From Aphelocoma coerulescens (lineage: Eukaryota > Chordata > Aves > Passeriformes > Corvidae): a stretch of DNA of 64,000 nt. The DNA lies in the NCBI RefSeq assembly GCF_041296385.1, contig NC_091017.1, forward strand, positions 78,359,055 to 78,423,054. The letters are read 5' to 3'. The notes beneath the pieces are model-generated. The model saw nothing but the letters and a program-made list of their open reading frames with translations. It searched no databases and was not told the origin of the DNA. How positions within the stretch are numbered: the stretch's first letter is position 1; each line of letters begins with the position of its first letter. Shown here piece after piece: positions 11,345-21,160 of the stretch. The translations under genes were made by a program, and so were the position numbers.

Positions 11345-11621
11345 GTCCAAGGAGGGACAGGACCCAGGGAATGGCTTCAACTTGGAAAAGAAGAGATTTG
11401 GGTGGGATGTTGGGAAGGAATTGCTGGCTGGGAGGGTGGGGAGGGGCTGGGCTGGAATTGCCAGAGCAGCTGGGGCTGCCCCTGGATCCCTGGCAGTGCC
11501 CAAGGCCAGGCTGGACATTGGGGCTTGGATCCACCTGGGATAGTGGGAGGTGTCCCTGCCCATGGAATGGGATGGGATTTAAGGTCCCTCCCAACCCAAG
11601 CCATTCCATGATAATTCTGTG
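11345..11621 (+). mobile_element. CR1 LINE 3' fragment, main subfamily
   Basis: Contains the shared core 'gggaaggaattgctggctgg', 'cagagcagctggggctgccc' and 'ggatccctggcagtgccc'. It ends 'ccattccatgataattctg', i.e. two imperfect tail units. Very similar to the copies at 15273, 24661, 34838 and 59228. Confidence 0.9.
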
Positions 11622-13290
11622 ACCACACACTGGTCCCTCTGCAATCTCCATCAGGATTCCTTAGGCTGTTGACGGCGAAAAACTGGGAGAAGGCACCCAG
11701 GGAATGCTGGTTCTGAGCTTGTCCTGCACCGTCTCCTCTTAGTTTGGAAGAAGCTCAAATTCCAGCACTAACCAAAAAAAGATGGAGTGTTTTGGAAAAG
11801 ACGGAAAAGAACCTGGAGTTTTCCTAATGGCCAAGGAATGAGTGGACATGGCAGGGAATGGGACAATTCCTCATCCTGCATCCCAACAAACCTTCAGCCA
11901 CTCGAGCTGGGGGCAAATCCCAGTGCTCCCATTCCGTGGCTCCCTTCATCTTTGCCGAGAGCTTCCCTCCATGGTTTTGGGGTTAACAGCGGGATTTTCC
12001 ATCTCCTCTTCCCTTCAGGAGGTGGAGAAGGACTTTGGGGTGTCCCATGTGGGAACAGGTCCTGTGCTTGGGTTGGATTCTCTCCCACTGCCTCCCACCT
12101 GTGCAGGTGAAACTCTCCCTGATTTTGGCCTGGGGCCACCTGAAACCTTGGAGTGGCAAAACAGCGGAAAACTCCCGCGTGGAATCCCATGGGAACGAAA
12201 GGGAGCACCCAGTGTGGGGTCCAGAGCTTTGTAGGGCAAGGCATGAAGATCTGGAATGAGGATTTGGGGTGTAGGTTTTGGCATAAGGTCCTGGAATTCT
12301 GCAGGATGTTGGATTTTAGGGAAACGGGAGAGGCTCCCGAGCCTTGGAGCTGCGGCCCCTGGAGCCACCTGAGCGTGCAGGTCTGGGGCTTGCTCAGATC
12401 CAGCTGCTGGGCTGAGTCACATTCCCAGGTGAGTTCCCTGAGCCCAGGTGAGTTCCCAAAGCCAGGTGGGAATCTTCCCTTTCCCCGTTTGCAGCTGGAT
12501 CGGGAATGTGTCACCGCTGAACTGCCCCGCAGGTGAACACTCAGCCCTGGGCTTCACCTGTCCCAGGTAAATGAGTAATCCCAAGATTTGAGAAACTTGG
12601 GATTGCTTAGGGGGATTTTGTGTCCTAAGGAAAACCTCTGGAATTCCAGAGTTAGTGCCAGGAGGGCTTGGTGCTGGAGGAAGCCCATATTCCCACTCCA
12701 TGTGGAGTAAATCCCATCTGCCACCGCGCTGCATCTGGGAATTTGAGTCAGGTTCCCCTTGGTTGTGTCCATGATCCACTCATCAGGAATACCATTCCAT
12801 GGAAACACCAGAGAGGGATCCACAGGGATTCACTTTTATCTCCACGCACACAGTGATTGAGACATCGTAGGGTAAGTAGGACAGGACTTGTGGAACTTAA
12901 GCCAGGTCTTGCTCCTGAACCATCCCAGTGGATTTGGGAATGGTCCTTGTACCACCCAGGAGCTCTGAGTTGGTTAAAACCCCCCAGGTGAATCAGATTG
13001 AAACAGTTTTGGATTCATCTCCCTGGCTTTTCCATGACCCTTTGGAATTCAAACTCGCCCTGGCTCTGACTCATCCATGTCTGAGCTGTGCCTGAAACTG
13101 GGTCAGGCTGGGAGAGAGGTCCCCACGTTGCTTTCTCTCCTCCAGGATTTCAGAGGGGAAAAATCTGGATCAGGGTTCAAAAACCAGGAATTTTTTACTG
13201 GAATTGGGACCCAGGAAATAATCTGAGGTTTAAGGGCAAACAGAAATGCTGCTGGTGCTGGGGCAAGGGAGGAGGGGATGGAGCAGAGAA
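11622..13290. other. No recognised gene
   Basis: Unique DNA. The largest frame is 11894-12514 minus (206 codons), opposed by plus frames over the same bases. A short internal echo, 'ccaggtgagttcccaaagcc', repeats near 12420-12475. Confidence 0.5.
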
Positions 13291-13630
13291 ACAGAATCAT
13301 GGAACGATTTGGGTGGGAGGGATCTTAAAGCCCATCCTGTTCCAGCCTCATCCATGGGCAGGAACACCTCCCACTATCCCAGGCTGCTCCAAGCCCCAGT
13401 GTCCAGCCTGGCCTTGGGCACTGCCAGGGATCCAGGGGCAGCCCCAGCTGCTCTGGCAATTCCAGCCCAGCCCCTCCCCACCCTCCCAGCCAGCAATTCC
13501 TTCCCAACATCCCAGCCCAAGCTCCCCTTTCCCACTGGGAAGCCATTCCCTGCCTCCTGGCCTTCCAGCCCTTATCCAAAGTCTCTCTCCGTTGTTTCCC
13601 TTCAGGTCCTGGAAGGCCACAATCAGCTCA
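13291..13630 (-). mobile_element. CR1 LINE 3' fragment, main subfamily
   Basis: Reverse-oriented copy from 'acagaatcatggaacgattt' to 'cttcaggtcctggaaggcc'. The 5' portion departs from the local consensus after 'ccttccagcccttatcc', showing a mosaic or older 5' part. Confidence 0.9.
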
Positions 13631-13836
13631 CCACTCACAGCTCTCTGAGCGCGGTCTTTGCAGCTAAACTGGGGCTCCCAGGGCTTTGGGAATGGCTTGG
13701 GAAGGAGAAAGGCTCCTCTGGAGCTGAGAACTCTGTAAAGTTCCGGAGTTCCCCAGGAACTTTATCTGCCAGCTCCTGGTGCCATCAGCTGGGCCAGGAC
13801 AAGGGGTATGGGTTTAAATTTCCAAAAAGGTTGATT

Positions 13837-14043
13837 AGGAATAAATAAGGAACAATTCCTTCCCAGCGAGGGTGGAAAACCCCTGGGAGACGTTCCTTAG
13901 AGAGGTGGTGGCCGTCCCATCCCTGAACAAGGCCAGGCTGGATTTGGCTCTCAGCAACCTGATCTGGTGGAAGATGTCCCTGTGGAGGGGCTGGACTGGA
14001 GCAGCTTGAAAGATCCTTTACATCCCAAACTATTCTGTGATTC
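13837..14043 (+). mobile_element. Older CR1 LINE 3' fragment
   Basis: 'aggaacaattccttcccagc', 'gagggtggaaaacccctgg', 'gtcccatccctgaacaaggc', 'ccaggctggatttggctct', ending 'ccaaactattctgtgattcc'. More diverged than its neighbours and retains an ATTCTGTG-type tail unit. Confidence 0.75.
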
Positions 14044-14774
14044 CCAGCATGGAAAGTAAGCTGGAGTGAAGCTCTGCTCACTCCGGGAATTGTTCTGGAA
14101 TTATTTTGTCCTGCCTGGAGATGACCTTGCCTTCCAAAGTCCCCTCAGGCCCAACTCTGCTCCTGGAGGATGTGGCTTTAGGGACAATGGGACTTGTGGG
14201 TCACCTCCTCCGGCATCAGGAGGAGCCTGGCCAGGCAGGAACGCAGTTTGGGAGGGTTTTTGGGAATCCAGGATGCCGGACACCACCAGGAATTAGAGAG
14301 CTTGGAGGTGACAGCAGGCCCTGGTTTGGATTGAGCCGAGCTTGTGGCCGCCGGGCCTTGCTCCGTGTGGGATCTGGGCCTCGTGTTGGAACGTGCCTTG
14401 ACCCCGGGCCCGCAGGTGCCTCCAGGGAATGCTGAGTCCGGGAACTCCTTGGATTTTAGGGAGGCCGGGACCCACCCTGAGATGCATGAGATAGGGAGAG
14501 CGAGCGAGACAAAGATCTGACGCAAGCGCTGACCTCGGAGAGGGGCTGGCTTCCCGAAGGACTTCTTTTCCCTCGTTTTTTTTCTTTCTTTGATGGTTTC
14601 TTCCAAATCTTCCCCACAGCTCGGGGTGGGATTGGTCACCCTCTCAATGCTGACGGTGCCGGAACTCTGGCTTTGTGTCCTTGGGGTGTGTGGAACCATC
14701 AGAGCCTGAAAGTTCAGGAGGTTTGGGCAATGCTCAGGAACACGAAGGGGTTTTTGGGGTGTTCTGGACAGGGA
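14044..14774. other. No recognised gene
   Basis: Unique DNA. The minus frame 14178-14894 (238 codons) has no domain I know. A short CpG cluster lies near 14500-14560. Confidence 0.5.
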
Positions 14775-14835
14775 AGGAGTTGGGCTGGGTGATCCTTGGG
14801 GGTCCTTCCCACTCAGGATGTTCTGGGATTCTGGG
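14775..14835 (+). mobile_element. CR1 3' end remnant of another subtype
   Basis: 'gagttgggctgggtgatcct', 'tgggggtccttcccactcag', 'gatgttctgggattctggg' matches the common avian CR1 ending (gatgatccttgggggtccc, ttccaactcagga). Very short. Confidence 0.65.
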
Positions 14836-14991
14836 AAAGAAATGTCCTGCGCTGGAGTTCTGCACCAAAAATGTGTCCTTGGGAGGTGCCACACAAAATC
14901 TGCGCCTTCGGCTCAGGTTTGGAGGCCAAAAGGAGGCACTTGGGGAAGTTTTCCCCCAGTGGAGCTCCTCGTTTGCTGCGGATCTCCTTTA
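14836..14991. other. No recognised gene
   Basis: Unique DNA between a CR1 end and a tandem repeat. Confidence 0.5.
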
Positions 14992-15110
14992 TTAGAATAT
15001 TTTTCTGTGGATTATCCTATTTGAGGATTTTTTTCTGTGGATCATCCTTTTTCAGGATATTTTTCTGTGGATCATCCTTTTCTAAGATATTTTCTGTGGA
15101 TTATTCTCTG
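14992..15110. repeat. ~34-bp tandem repeat, about four copies
   Basis: 'atttttctgtggatcatcct' recurs four times with variable 'tttcaggat' or 'ttctaagat' joins. It lies directly 5' of a CR1 fragment. Confidence 0.85.
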
Positions 15111-15253
15111 TCCCCATCCCTGGAGGTGTCCAAGGAATTCCTGGACGTGGCACTCAGTGATCAGGGCTGGGGACAAGGTGGGGATCGGGCACAGCTTGGA
15201 CTTGATGATCTTGGAGGGCTTTTCCAACCTCAGTAATCCCGGGATTCTGGGAT
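15111..15253 (+). mobile_element. CR1 LINE 3' fragment (second subfamily)
   Basis: 'tccccatccctggaggtgtcc', 'aaggaattcctggacgtggc', 'gggcacagcttggacttgat', 'ggcttttccaacctcagtaa'. Same type as 1-138 and 34437. It is the first of three CR1 pieces lying head-to-tail within 800 bp. Confidence 0.85.
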
Positions 15254-15272
15254 TGTGTTACCTGAGATAATA

Positions 15273-15487
15273 ATGGGGAAATTGTTCCTTGTGAGGGTGG
15301 TGAGGCCCTGGAATGGAAATCCCAGAGCAGCTGGGGCTGCCCCTGGATCCCTGGCAGTGCCCAAGGCCAGGTTGGACATTGGGGCTTGGATCCACCTGGG
15401 ACAGTGGGAGGTGTCCCTGACCATGGATGGGGTGGGAATGGGATGGGATTTAAGGTCCCTTCCATCCCAAATCATTCCAGGATTCTG
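15273..15487 (+). mobile_element. CR1 LINE fragment, upstream half of a head-to-tail pair
   Basis: Runs from 'aatggggaaattgttccttg' to 'aaatcattccaggattctg'. Its tail is followed with no spacer by the internal sequence of the next CR1. The junction is described under findings. Confidence 0.9.
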
Positions 15488-15908
15488 GAGCCCCTCTGCT
15501 CTGGAGGCAGCCTGGGAGAGCTGGGAATGTTCCCCTGGAGAAGGGAAGGAGCCAGGGAGAGCTGGGAGCCCCTTGCAGGGCCTAAAGGGGCTCCAGGAGA
15601 GCTGCAGAGGGAGTGGGGCCAAGGGCTGGAGGGCCAGGAGGCAGGGAATGGCTTCCCAGTGGGAAAGGGGAGCTTGGGGTGGGATGTTGGGAAGGAATTG
15701 CTGGGAGGGAAGGTGGGGAGGGGCTGGGCTGGAATTGCCAGAGCAGCTGGGGCTGCCCCTGGATCCCTGGCAGTGCCCAAGGCCAGGCTGGACACTGGGG
15801 CTTGGATCCAGCTGGGATAGTGGGAGGTGTCCCTGCCCATGGATGGGGCTGGAATGGGATGAGCTTTAGCTCCCTTCCATCCCAAACCATCCCGGAATTC
15901 TGGGATTC
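15488..15908 (+). mobile_element. CR1 LINE fragment, downstream half of a head-to-tail pair
   Basis: Starts 'gagcccctctgctctggagg' and continues through 'gggaatgttcccctggagaa', 'aaaggggctccaggagagct' and the shared core to 'cccaaaccatcccggaattc'. One frame (15255-15869) crosses both halves, but it has only CR1 ORF2 C-terminal character. Confidence 0.92.
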
Positions 15909-16485
15909 TCTAATTCCTCAGCTGCTCCTCTGTTCAGGGCAGCAAATAAAAAAGAAATAATAAAAATACCCCAGACCTGATTCCACTTGTGGGACTCAGT
16001 GAGCCAGAAAGCTTCTCCTCATGGCTCCGATTTTATTCCCTGTGCTCGGATTTTATTCCCTATGCGTTTGTCCTGAAAAAAGCAGGAGCCAGGTCGGGTT
16101 TTATGGATGTCTCCTAGGGAAGGAAAGGAATGAAGCCATCGGGGTGGCTCCACCCTGCCATAAATCTTTTATGCATCGGGAGAGAAAAGACCAAACAACA
16201 TCGGATTTGCAAGTCCCAGGCGGTGCCAGAGGTGGGACCGGGCTCCTGTTTTCCAGGGCAAGCAAATTTTGGGGTTTGCTAAAGGTCAGAGAGGAGACGC
16301 CGATCCCAAATCCTTTTGTTGTGAAAAATGTCACTGTCAGGGCATTCCCTGGTTTTTATCCCGGTTGTAAAGTTGTTTTTTTCTCTCGGAAGCATCTTTA
16401 AATCCCTGTTTTTCTTGCTGATGGTGATTTCTGCGGTACCTGTGCAGGGAGCAAATGATAAAACAGGGATGGGGTTGGGATTCAG
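15909..16485. other. No recognised gene
   Basis: Unique DNA with AATAAA-like words at 15944-15970. These could act as polyadenylation signals but have no transcript evidence. The phrase 'gattttattccct' occurs twice near 16027-16062. Confidence 0.5.
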
Positions 16486-16790
16486 GGAATCATGGAATGG
16501 TTTGGGTGGGAAGGGAACTTAGAGATCATTTTTCCACCCCCATTCCATGGGCAGGGACACCTCTCACCATCCCAGGTGGATCCAAGCCCCAGTGTCCAGC
16601 CTGGCCTTGGGCACTGCCAGGGATCCAGGGGCAGCCCCAGCTGCTCTGGCAATTCCAGCCCAGCCCCTCCCCACCCTCCCAGCCAGCAATTCCTTCCGAA
16701 AATCCAACCTAAACCTTCCCTCCTTCACCTTAAAGCCCCTTTCTTTTGTCTGATCCCTCAGGAAAAATCCCTCTCCAGCCTCCTTTAGGC
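16486..16790 (-). mobile_element. CR1 LINE 3' fragment, main subfamily
   Basis: From 'gaatcatggaatggtttggg' through the shared core to 'aatccctctccagcctcctt'. The 5' third is closer to general avian CR1. Confidence 0.9.
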
Positions 16791-16794
16791 ACCG

Positions 16795-17115
16795 GGACGC
16801 CGCTCTGAGCTCCCCAATCCCAGACACGGATAACCGGGAACTGGGATCCTCAACCGCTGCAGATTTATGACCACGGAGAGAACGGGGCCGGAGGGATCCC
16901 AAATCCCTTTGGGGCCGGAGCAGACGGGCAGGGGGGGTCAGCTGGGGGCTCTGGGCAGTCTGGAGCTGCTGAGATGGGGGGCACGACCCCCCTGGAGCTG
17001 GCGGTGCCACCGAGTCTGGCTGGCGAGGGCACAGCCACGGATTTGCTGCTCTCTGCGGAAATCACGGATCTGAGGCTCCAACTGGAACCGGGACGCTCCG
17101 GGGAGCTGGAGGAGG
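16795..17115. promoter_or_regulatory. CpG-rich patch upstream of a minisatellite
   Basis: Roughly twenty CpG dinucleotides in 320 bp ('accgggacgccgctctg', 'gagagaacggggccggagg', 'ctggaaccgggacgctccgg'). Together with 17860-18220 it makes the most CpG-dense part of the window, so a promoter or first-exon region is possible. No core promoter motif is evident. Confidence 0.4.
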
Positions 17116-17138
17116 CTGTGGAGGACGGGAGGGGGTGA
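16974..17138 (+). CDS. Short exon-like open frame in CpG patch, unidentified
   Basis: I do not recognise a family. The frame is 54 codons from ATG to TGA, and upstream it stays open back to at least 16863. The translation is leucine- and glutamate-rich near the end ('LLLSAEITDLRLQLEPGR', then 'ELEEAVED'), with an amphipathic, coiled-coil-like look unusual for chance frames here. 'ctctgggcag' at 16949-16958 is a possible splice acceptor, and 'gggtgagg' at 17133-17140 a possible donor that would remove the stop, so it could be an internal or first exon. The 30-bp minisatellite starts right after. Against this: it is short, in CpG-rich DNA, and overlapped by other frames. Low confidence. Confidence 0.15.
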   Translation: MGGTTPLELAVPPSLAGEGTATDLLLSAEITDLRLQLEPGRSGELEEAVEDGRG

Positions 17139-17590
17139 GGAGAGGGGGTTTAGGGGCACAGGGGGTAAGGAGAGGGAGTTTGGGGGCATAGGGGGTGAGG
17201 AGAGAGGGTTTAGGGGTACAGGGAGATGACAGAGGGGGTTTAGGGCACAAAGGGGGTGAGGAGAGGGGGTTTAGGGGCACAGGGGGTGACAGAGGGGGTT
17301 TAGGGGCAGAGGGGGGTGAGGAGAGGGGGTTTAGGGGCACAGGGGGTGACAGAGGGGGTTTAGGGGCACAGGGGGGTGAGGAGAGGGGGTTTAGGGGTAC
17401 AGGGGGGTGAGGAGAGGGGGTTTAGGGGTACAGGGAGGTGACAGAGGGCGTTTAGGGGTACAGAGGGGTCAGGAGAGGGGGTTTGGGGGCACAGGAAGGT
17501 AACAGAGGGGGTTTAGGGGCACAGGGAGGTGACAGAGGGGGTTTAGGGGCACAGGGAGGTGACAGAGGGGGTTTGGGGGCACAGGGGCTG
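17131..17590. repeat. ~30-bp G-rich minisatellite
   Basis: About fifteen units of the form 'gaggagagggggtttagggg' plus 'cacaggggggt', with 29-31-bp spacing. Two unit types alternate: 'gtgaggagag' and 'gtgacagag'. The G strand has G4-G6 runs every 8-12 bases, so G-quadruplexes are plausible. Open frames on both strands here (e.g. 17195-17410 plus, Gly/Arg repeats; 17062-17340 minus, Pro repeats) are by-products. Confidence 0.95.
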
Positions 17591-17859
17591 CACGGTGACA
17601 GGGACATTGCCGAGGCAGGACGTGCCCAAGGTGCTGACACGGATTTCAGGGAAGAGGGAAAAGGATCTCCAGCCCCTCTCCTTAGGAAAATTCCCGCTGC
17701 TGCAGAGAGGCAAGGCGAATCCCAGCTGCCCGTCCCTAAATCCACCTTCCTCCCTGCCGCTGGTGTTTTTGGGGATCCCAAAAGAGGAGGGCGGGCAGGT
17801 GAGGCAGGCGCGTTTGGGATAAACAAAGGAATTAAACTTTTACTTTTCCCTTCCCCAAA

Positions 17860-18220
17860 CGGAAGCGGGAGCCGAGGCCGGGCTGGAATGCGGCTCCCGA
17901 TTCCTGTTCCTTAATGAGCTCGGGGGCGGGGGTTGGACAGAGCTTTTCCTTGGAATGACAGCGCTGTGCACTTCCCACCTTTTACCTGGGATAAACATCC
18001 CGGCCGCTCCTGGCAGCGGCAGCCGCGTTGTTCCTTTGATCTCCGGGAGGGTTGGGAGCGCGGAGATAAGAACGGAGATAACAAAATGCGATCGCGCCGC
18101 GGTTGTGGCGCGGCCCGGGGAAGAGCAGGAGCTCAGATCGGTGTCGGTGCCTCGGCTCTGAGCGCCCGGGGGGACCTCTCCGCGCTGCCCTTGATCCTGA
18201 CCTCTGGAAGGAGCTCGGGA
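17860..18220. promoter_or_regulatory. CpG island candidate with Sp1-like and GATA-like sites
   Basis: About 35 CpG dinucleotides in 360 bp, the densest in the window (e.g. 'gcgatcgcgccgcgg' at 18089). A 'gggggcgggg' Sp1-type box lies at 17922-17931, and two GATA-type sites ('agataag' at 18064, 'agataac' at 18076) are spaced 12 bp apart. CpG islands of this sort often mark promoters. Neither flank shows a recognisable first exon, so the transcript, if any, is unknown. Confidence 0.45.
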
Positions 18221-18284
18221 CAATCCCATGGATCTGCCGGTGCCGCTGGGATCGTGCCCAAGGGGCTCTGCAGGATCAAAGGAT

Positions 18285-18695
18285 CCCGGGATGGTTTGGG
18301 ATGGAAGGGACTTGAAAAATCCCATTCCCATTCCCCCATTCCATGGGCAGGAACACTTCCCACTATCCCAGCTGGATCCAAGCCCCAGTGTCCAACCTGG
18401 CCTTGGGCACTGCCAGGGATCCAGGGGCAGCCCCAGCTGCTCTGGCAATTCCAGCCCAGCCCCTCCCCACCCTCCCAGCCAGCAATTCCTTCCCAACATC
18501 CCAGCCCAAGCTCCCCTTTCCCACTGGGAAGCCATTCCCTGCCTCCTGGCCCTCCAGGCCTTGGCCCCAGTCCCTCTGCAGCTCTCCTGGAGCCCCTTTA
18601 GGCCCTGCAAGGGGCTCCCAGCTCTCCCTGGCTCCTTCCCTTCTCCAGGGGAACATTCCCAGCTCTCCCAGCCTGATCCAGAGCAGAGGGGCTCC
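18285..18695 (-). mobile_element. CR1 LINE fragment, downstream half of a head-to-tail pair
   Basis: In element orientation it starts 'gagcccctctgctctggatc' (right side) and ends at 'cccttccatcccaaaccatc' (left side), with the full shared core between. The 379-codon minus frame 17840-18979, the longest in the window, is carried by this element and is not a gene. Confidence 0.92.
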
Positions 18696-18851
18696 AGAAT
18701 GCTGGAATGATTTGGGATGGAAGGGACCTTAAATTCCATCCCATTCCCACCCCTGCCATGATCAGGGACACCTCCCACTATCCCAGGCTGCTCCAAGCCC
18801 CATCCAGCCTGGCCTGGGACATTTCCAGGGATCCAGGGGCAGCCCCAGCTG
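18696..18851 (-). mobile_element. CR1 LINE fragment, upstream half of a head-to-tail pair
   Basis: About 155 bp from 'agaatgctggaatgatttgg' to 'aggggcagccccagctgtgg'. Its 3' tail abuts the internal start of the copy at 18285-18695 with no spacer. Confidence 0.9.
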
Positions 18852-19242
18852 TGGGACGTGGCTGTGGCAGGAAGGTTCCCTGGAGCAGTGCCAAGGTTTT
18901 GGCTCTTTGGGGTCACTTTGCTCCTTGCCCTCCTTCCCTCGGTGCTCCCGGGGGCGGTGGCACCTCCCAGGGTGCCCAAAGTTCAGCTGTCACCCAGTGA
19001 TGACCTTTTGGCCCTTGTTTTGTGGTAGGGGTGTGGCAGCAGCCGAGCCGGTTCCGGGCAGGACCGGGAGCAGGAGAGGATGGAAATGGCAAGGGCAGGA
19101 CAGGGACACGTCCTGGTGGCACCTGGGCCGGGATTGTCACAGCTCTGTCACCGCTCTGGTGGCTTCCCGGCCTGGAATGTGTGGCCACAGAGGAGCCCTG
19201 GCTCTGCTGGAGGTGCTGAGGGGACACTGGGATGGGGCAAGA
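18852..19242. other. No recognised gene
   Basis: Unique DNA. Frames on both strands, no domain. Confidence 0.5.
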
Positions 19243-19356
19243 TCCAGGAGAGCTGGAAAGGTGGAGAGAGCCTGTCTGGAATGGCCTGGAGGGACGGGAG
19301 CCAGGGAATGGCTTCCCACTGGGAAAAGGGAGCTTGGGGTGGGATGCTGGGAAGGA
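19243..19356 (+). mobile_element. CR1 LINE internal fragment lacking its 3' end
   Basis: 'gccagggaatggcttcccac', 'tgggaaaagggagcttgggg', 'tgggatgctgggaaggag' match the internal part of the main subfamily, then stop abruptly at 'tttatccc'. The 3' end is missing, so it was deleted or recombined after insertion. Confidence 0.75.
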
Positions 19357-19567
19357 GTTTATCCCAACGAGTTTGTAATCCCTGCCTTGAAAACATCGGA
19401 ACCCCAAATCCACCTCGGGATTTATGGCTCCGGCTCCAGCCCGCTTTGGGACAGAGCCAAGGAATGCTGGTGGTGGGTGCTGCTCTTCCCAAAAATGTGT
19501 GTGGAGCTCTCCTCCTGCTTGGGGTTAGTCACATCCTGGCTGTTTGACGCCGGAGATTTGGTGGTGG

Positions 19568-19616
19568 CTTGGAATTCTGATGGAATTCTGGTGGAATTCT
19601 GATGGAATTCTGGTGA
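19568..19616. repeat. 11-12-bp tandem repeat
   Basis: 'tggaattctg' plus 'atgg' or 'gtgg' repeats four times. The same words extend the genome-wide GGAATTC bias seen in this window. Confidence 0.85.
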
Positions 19617-19794
19617 AGCTGACCCCACTCCAGTGTGACTTCGATCCCTGTTTTTCTGCAATTTCCCATGGGAATTCCATTGTTAAAGTTGGTGCTGGTC
19701 ATGTCAGGGTCACCACCGTGCTCTGGGCTCTGCTCTTGGGATGCAGAACCAGGAATTCTCTGGGAAGGGTTGTGGCAGGTGGGGGTGGGACAGC

Positions 19795-20005
19795 AGGGAA
19801 TGGTTTGAAACGGAATGAGGAGAGATTCGGGTGCGATTTTGGGAAGAAATTCCTCCCTTTGAGGCCCTGGCATGGAATGGATCCCTGGCAGTGCCCAGGG
19901 CCAGGCTGGACATTGGGACTTGGATCCACCTGGGATAGTGGGAGGTGCTGGGGTTGGAATGAAAACACCTTTAAGGTCCTTCCAACCCAAACCATTCCAT
20001 GATTC
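19795..20005 (+). mobile_element. CR1 LINE 3' fragment, internally deleted
   Basis: 'cagggaatggtttgaaacgg', 'gattttgggaagaaattcct', then a jump to 'ggatccctggcagtgccc' and the 3' end 'accattccatgattcc'. The 'agagcagctggggctgccc' core is missing, as is part of the 'gtgtccctgcccatgg' block. Confidence 0.85.
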
Positions 20006-20686
20006 CTCGTCCTTGACGGACCATGGATTCTCCCACAGCCAGCACCGAGCACCAGGTTTGGCTTTTTCCCTGAATTTGAGGGATTGGACCTGGAGTGGCT
20101 CCTATTTTCCTTCCTAATGCCAGAACCAGGGATAATGAGCAGGAATTTAATCCTAAATTAATTTCTGAGTCTGATGTCCGTGAAACGTCTAAATAATTAA
20201 ACTTAGAATTACTTCTTGGATTCATGGAAGCTGGGATGTTTCTCCTTTAGGGGGACACCTGAGGAGAAGCAGAGCTGTCACTCCATCCCCAGTGCCACAA
20301 AAATTCCTGGCAAGAGAGGAAAAAAGCAGCTCCTTTGGCAGAAACCTTTGGGTTTCCTCTGGCTCCTTGCTCTCCCAGGTGTGAGATCCAAAATTCTGGG
20401 AACAGGGAAGGATCTGCATCCTTCGAGGGTAAAAAATATCCCATGGAGGGCTGGGAAGAGCCAAGAGCAGCCCCAAATCTTTGTCCCCGCAAGGGAATTT
20501 TGAGGTCGATCAGGGCCTCTCCCGACATCACCAGGAAGAGTGAGACCAACAGCCAGGAAAATCTGTCCCATCCCATGAAATCCCACAGGACAGACCCCTG
20601 GAAAAATCTTCCAGACCGAGTTTAGTTTGCATGGAGGGCTTGGAAAGCACCAGGAACAAGAAAGTCCAGGAGTTCCAGGCCCACAT
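20006..20686. other. No recognised gene
   Basis: Unique DNA. Overlapping short frames on both strands at 20216-20625. Nothing recognised. Confidence 0.5.
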
Positions 20687-20755
20687 CCCCTTCAGGTCCT
20701 GGAAGGTCACAATTAGGTCATCTCCAAGCTTCTCTTCTCCAGGATGAACATTCCC
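20687..20755 (-). mobile_element. CR1 LINE internal fragment
   Basis: 'ccccttcaggtcctggaagg', 'tcacaattaggtcatctcc', 'aagcttctcttctccagg', 'atgaacattcccaatta' match the reverse complement of the CR1 ORF2 end region. The element stops where the pentanucleotide array begins. Confidence 0.7.
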
Positions 20756-20762
20756 AATTATC

Positions 20763-21160
20763 CCTTTCCTTTCCTTTCCTTTCCTTTCCTTTCCTTTCCT
20801 TTCCTTTCCTTTCCTTTCCTTTCCTTTCCTTTCCTTTCCTTTCCTTTCCTTTCCTTTCCTTTCCTTTCCTTTCCTTTCCTTTCCTTTCCTTTCCTTTCCT
20901 TTCCTTTCCTTTCCTTTCCTTTCCTTTCCTTTCCTTTCCTTTCCTTTCCTTTCCTTTCCTTTCCTTTCCTTTCCTTTCCTTTCCTTTCCTTTCCTTTCCT
21001 TTCCTTTCCTTTCCTTTCCTTTCCTTTCCTTTCCTTTCCTTTCCTTTCCTTTCCTTTCCTTTCCTTTCCTTTCCTTTCCTTTCCTTTCCTTTCCTTTCCT
21101 TTCCTTTCCTTTCCTTTCCTTTCCTTTCCTTTCCTTTCCTTTCCTTTCCTTTCCTTTCCT
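20763..21160. repeat. (TTTCC)n pentanucleotide array, ~80 units
   Basis: 398 bp of TTTCC on this strand with no interruption visible. One strand is pure pyrimidine and the other pure purine, so triplex (H-DNA) formation is plausible. The near-perfect purity implies recent expansion. The length in any assembly is likely approximate. The open frames across it (20744-21448 plus, 20758-21342 minus) are artefacts. Confidence 0.98.

Noticed and set aside
17131..17590. CRISPR-like array
   Set aside because: The units are contiguous with no unique spacers, and the context is a vertebrate genome. It is a minisatellite.
17131..17590. Telomere-like 'tttagggg' units
   Set aside because: The motif occurs once per 30-bp unit, not as consecutive TTAGGG. 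It is not a telomeric array.
17840..18979. Longest open frame in the window (379 codons, minus)
   Set aside because: It lies mostly over two CR1 copies and a CpG-rich patch, and its recognisable parts are the CR1 ORF2 C-terminal pattern. No RT or other complete domain.
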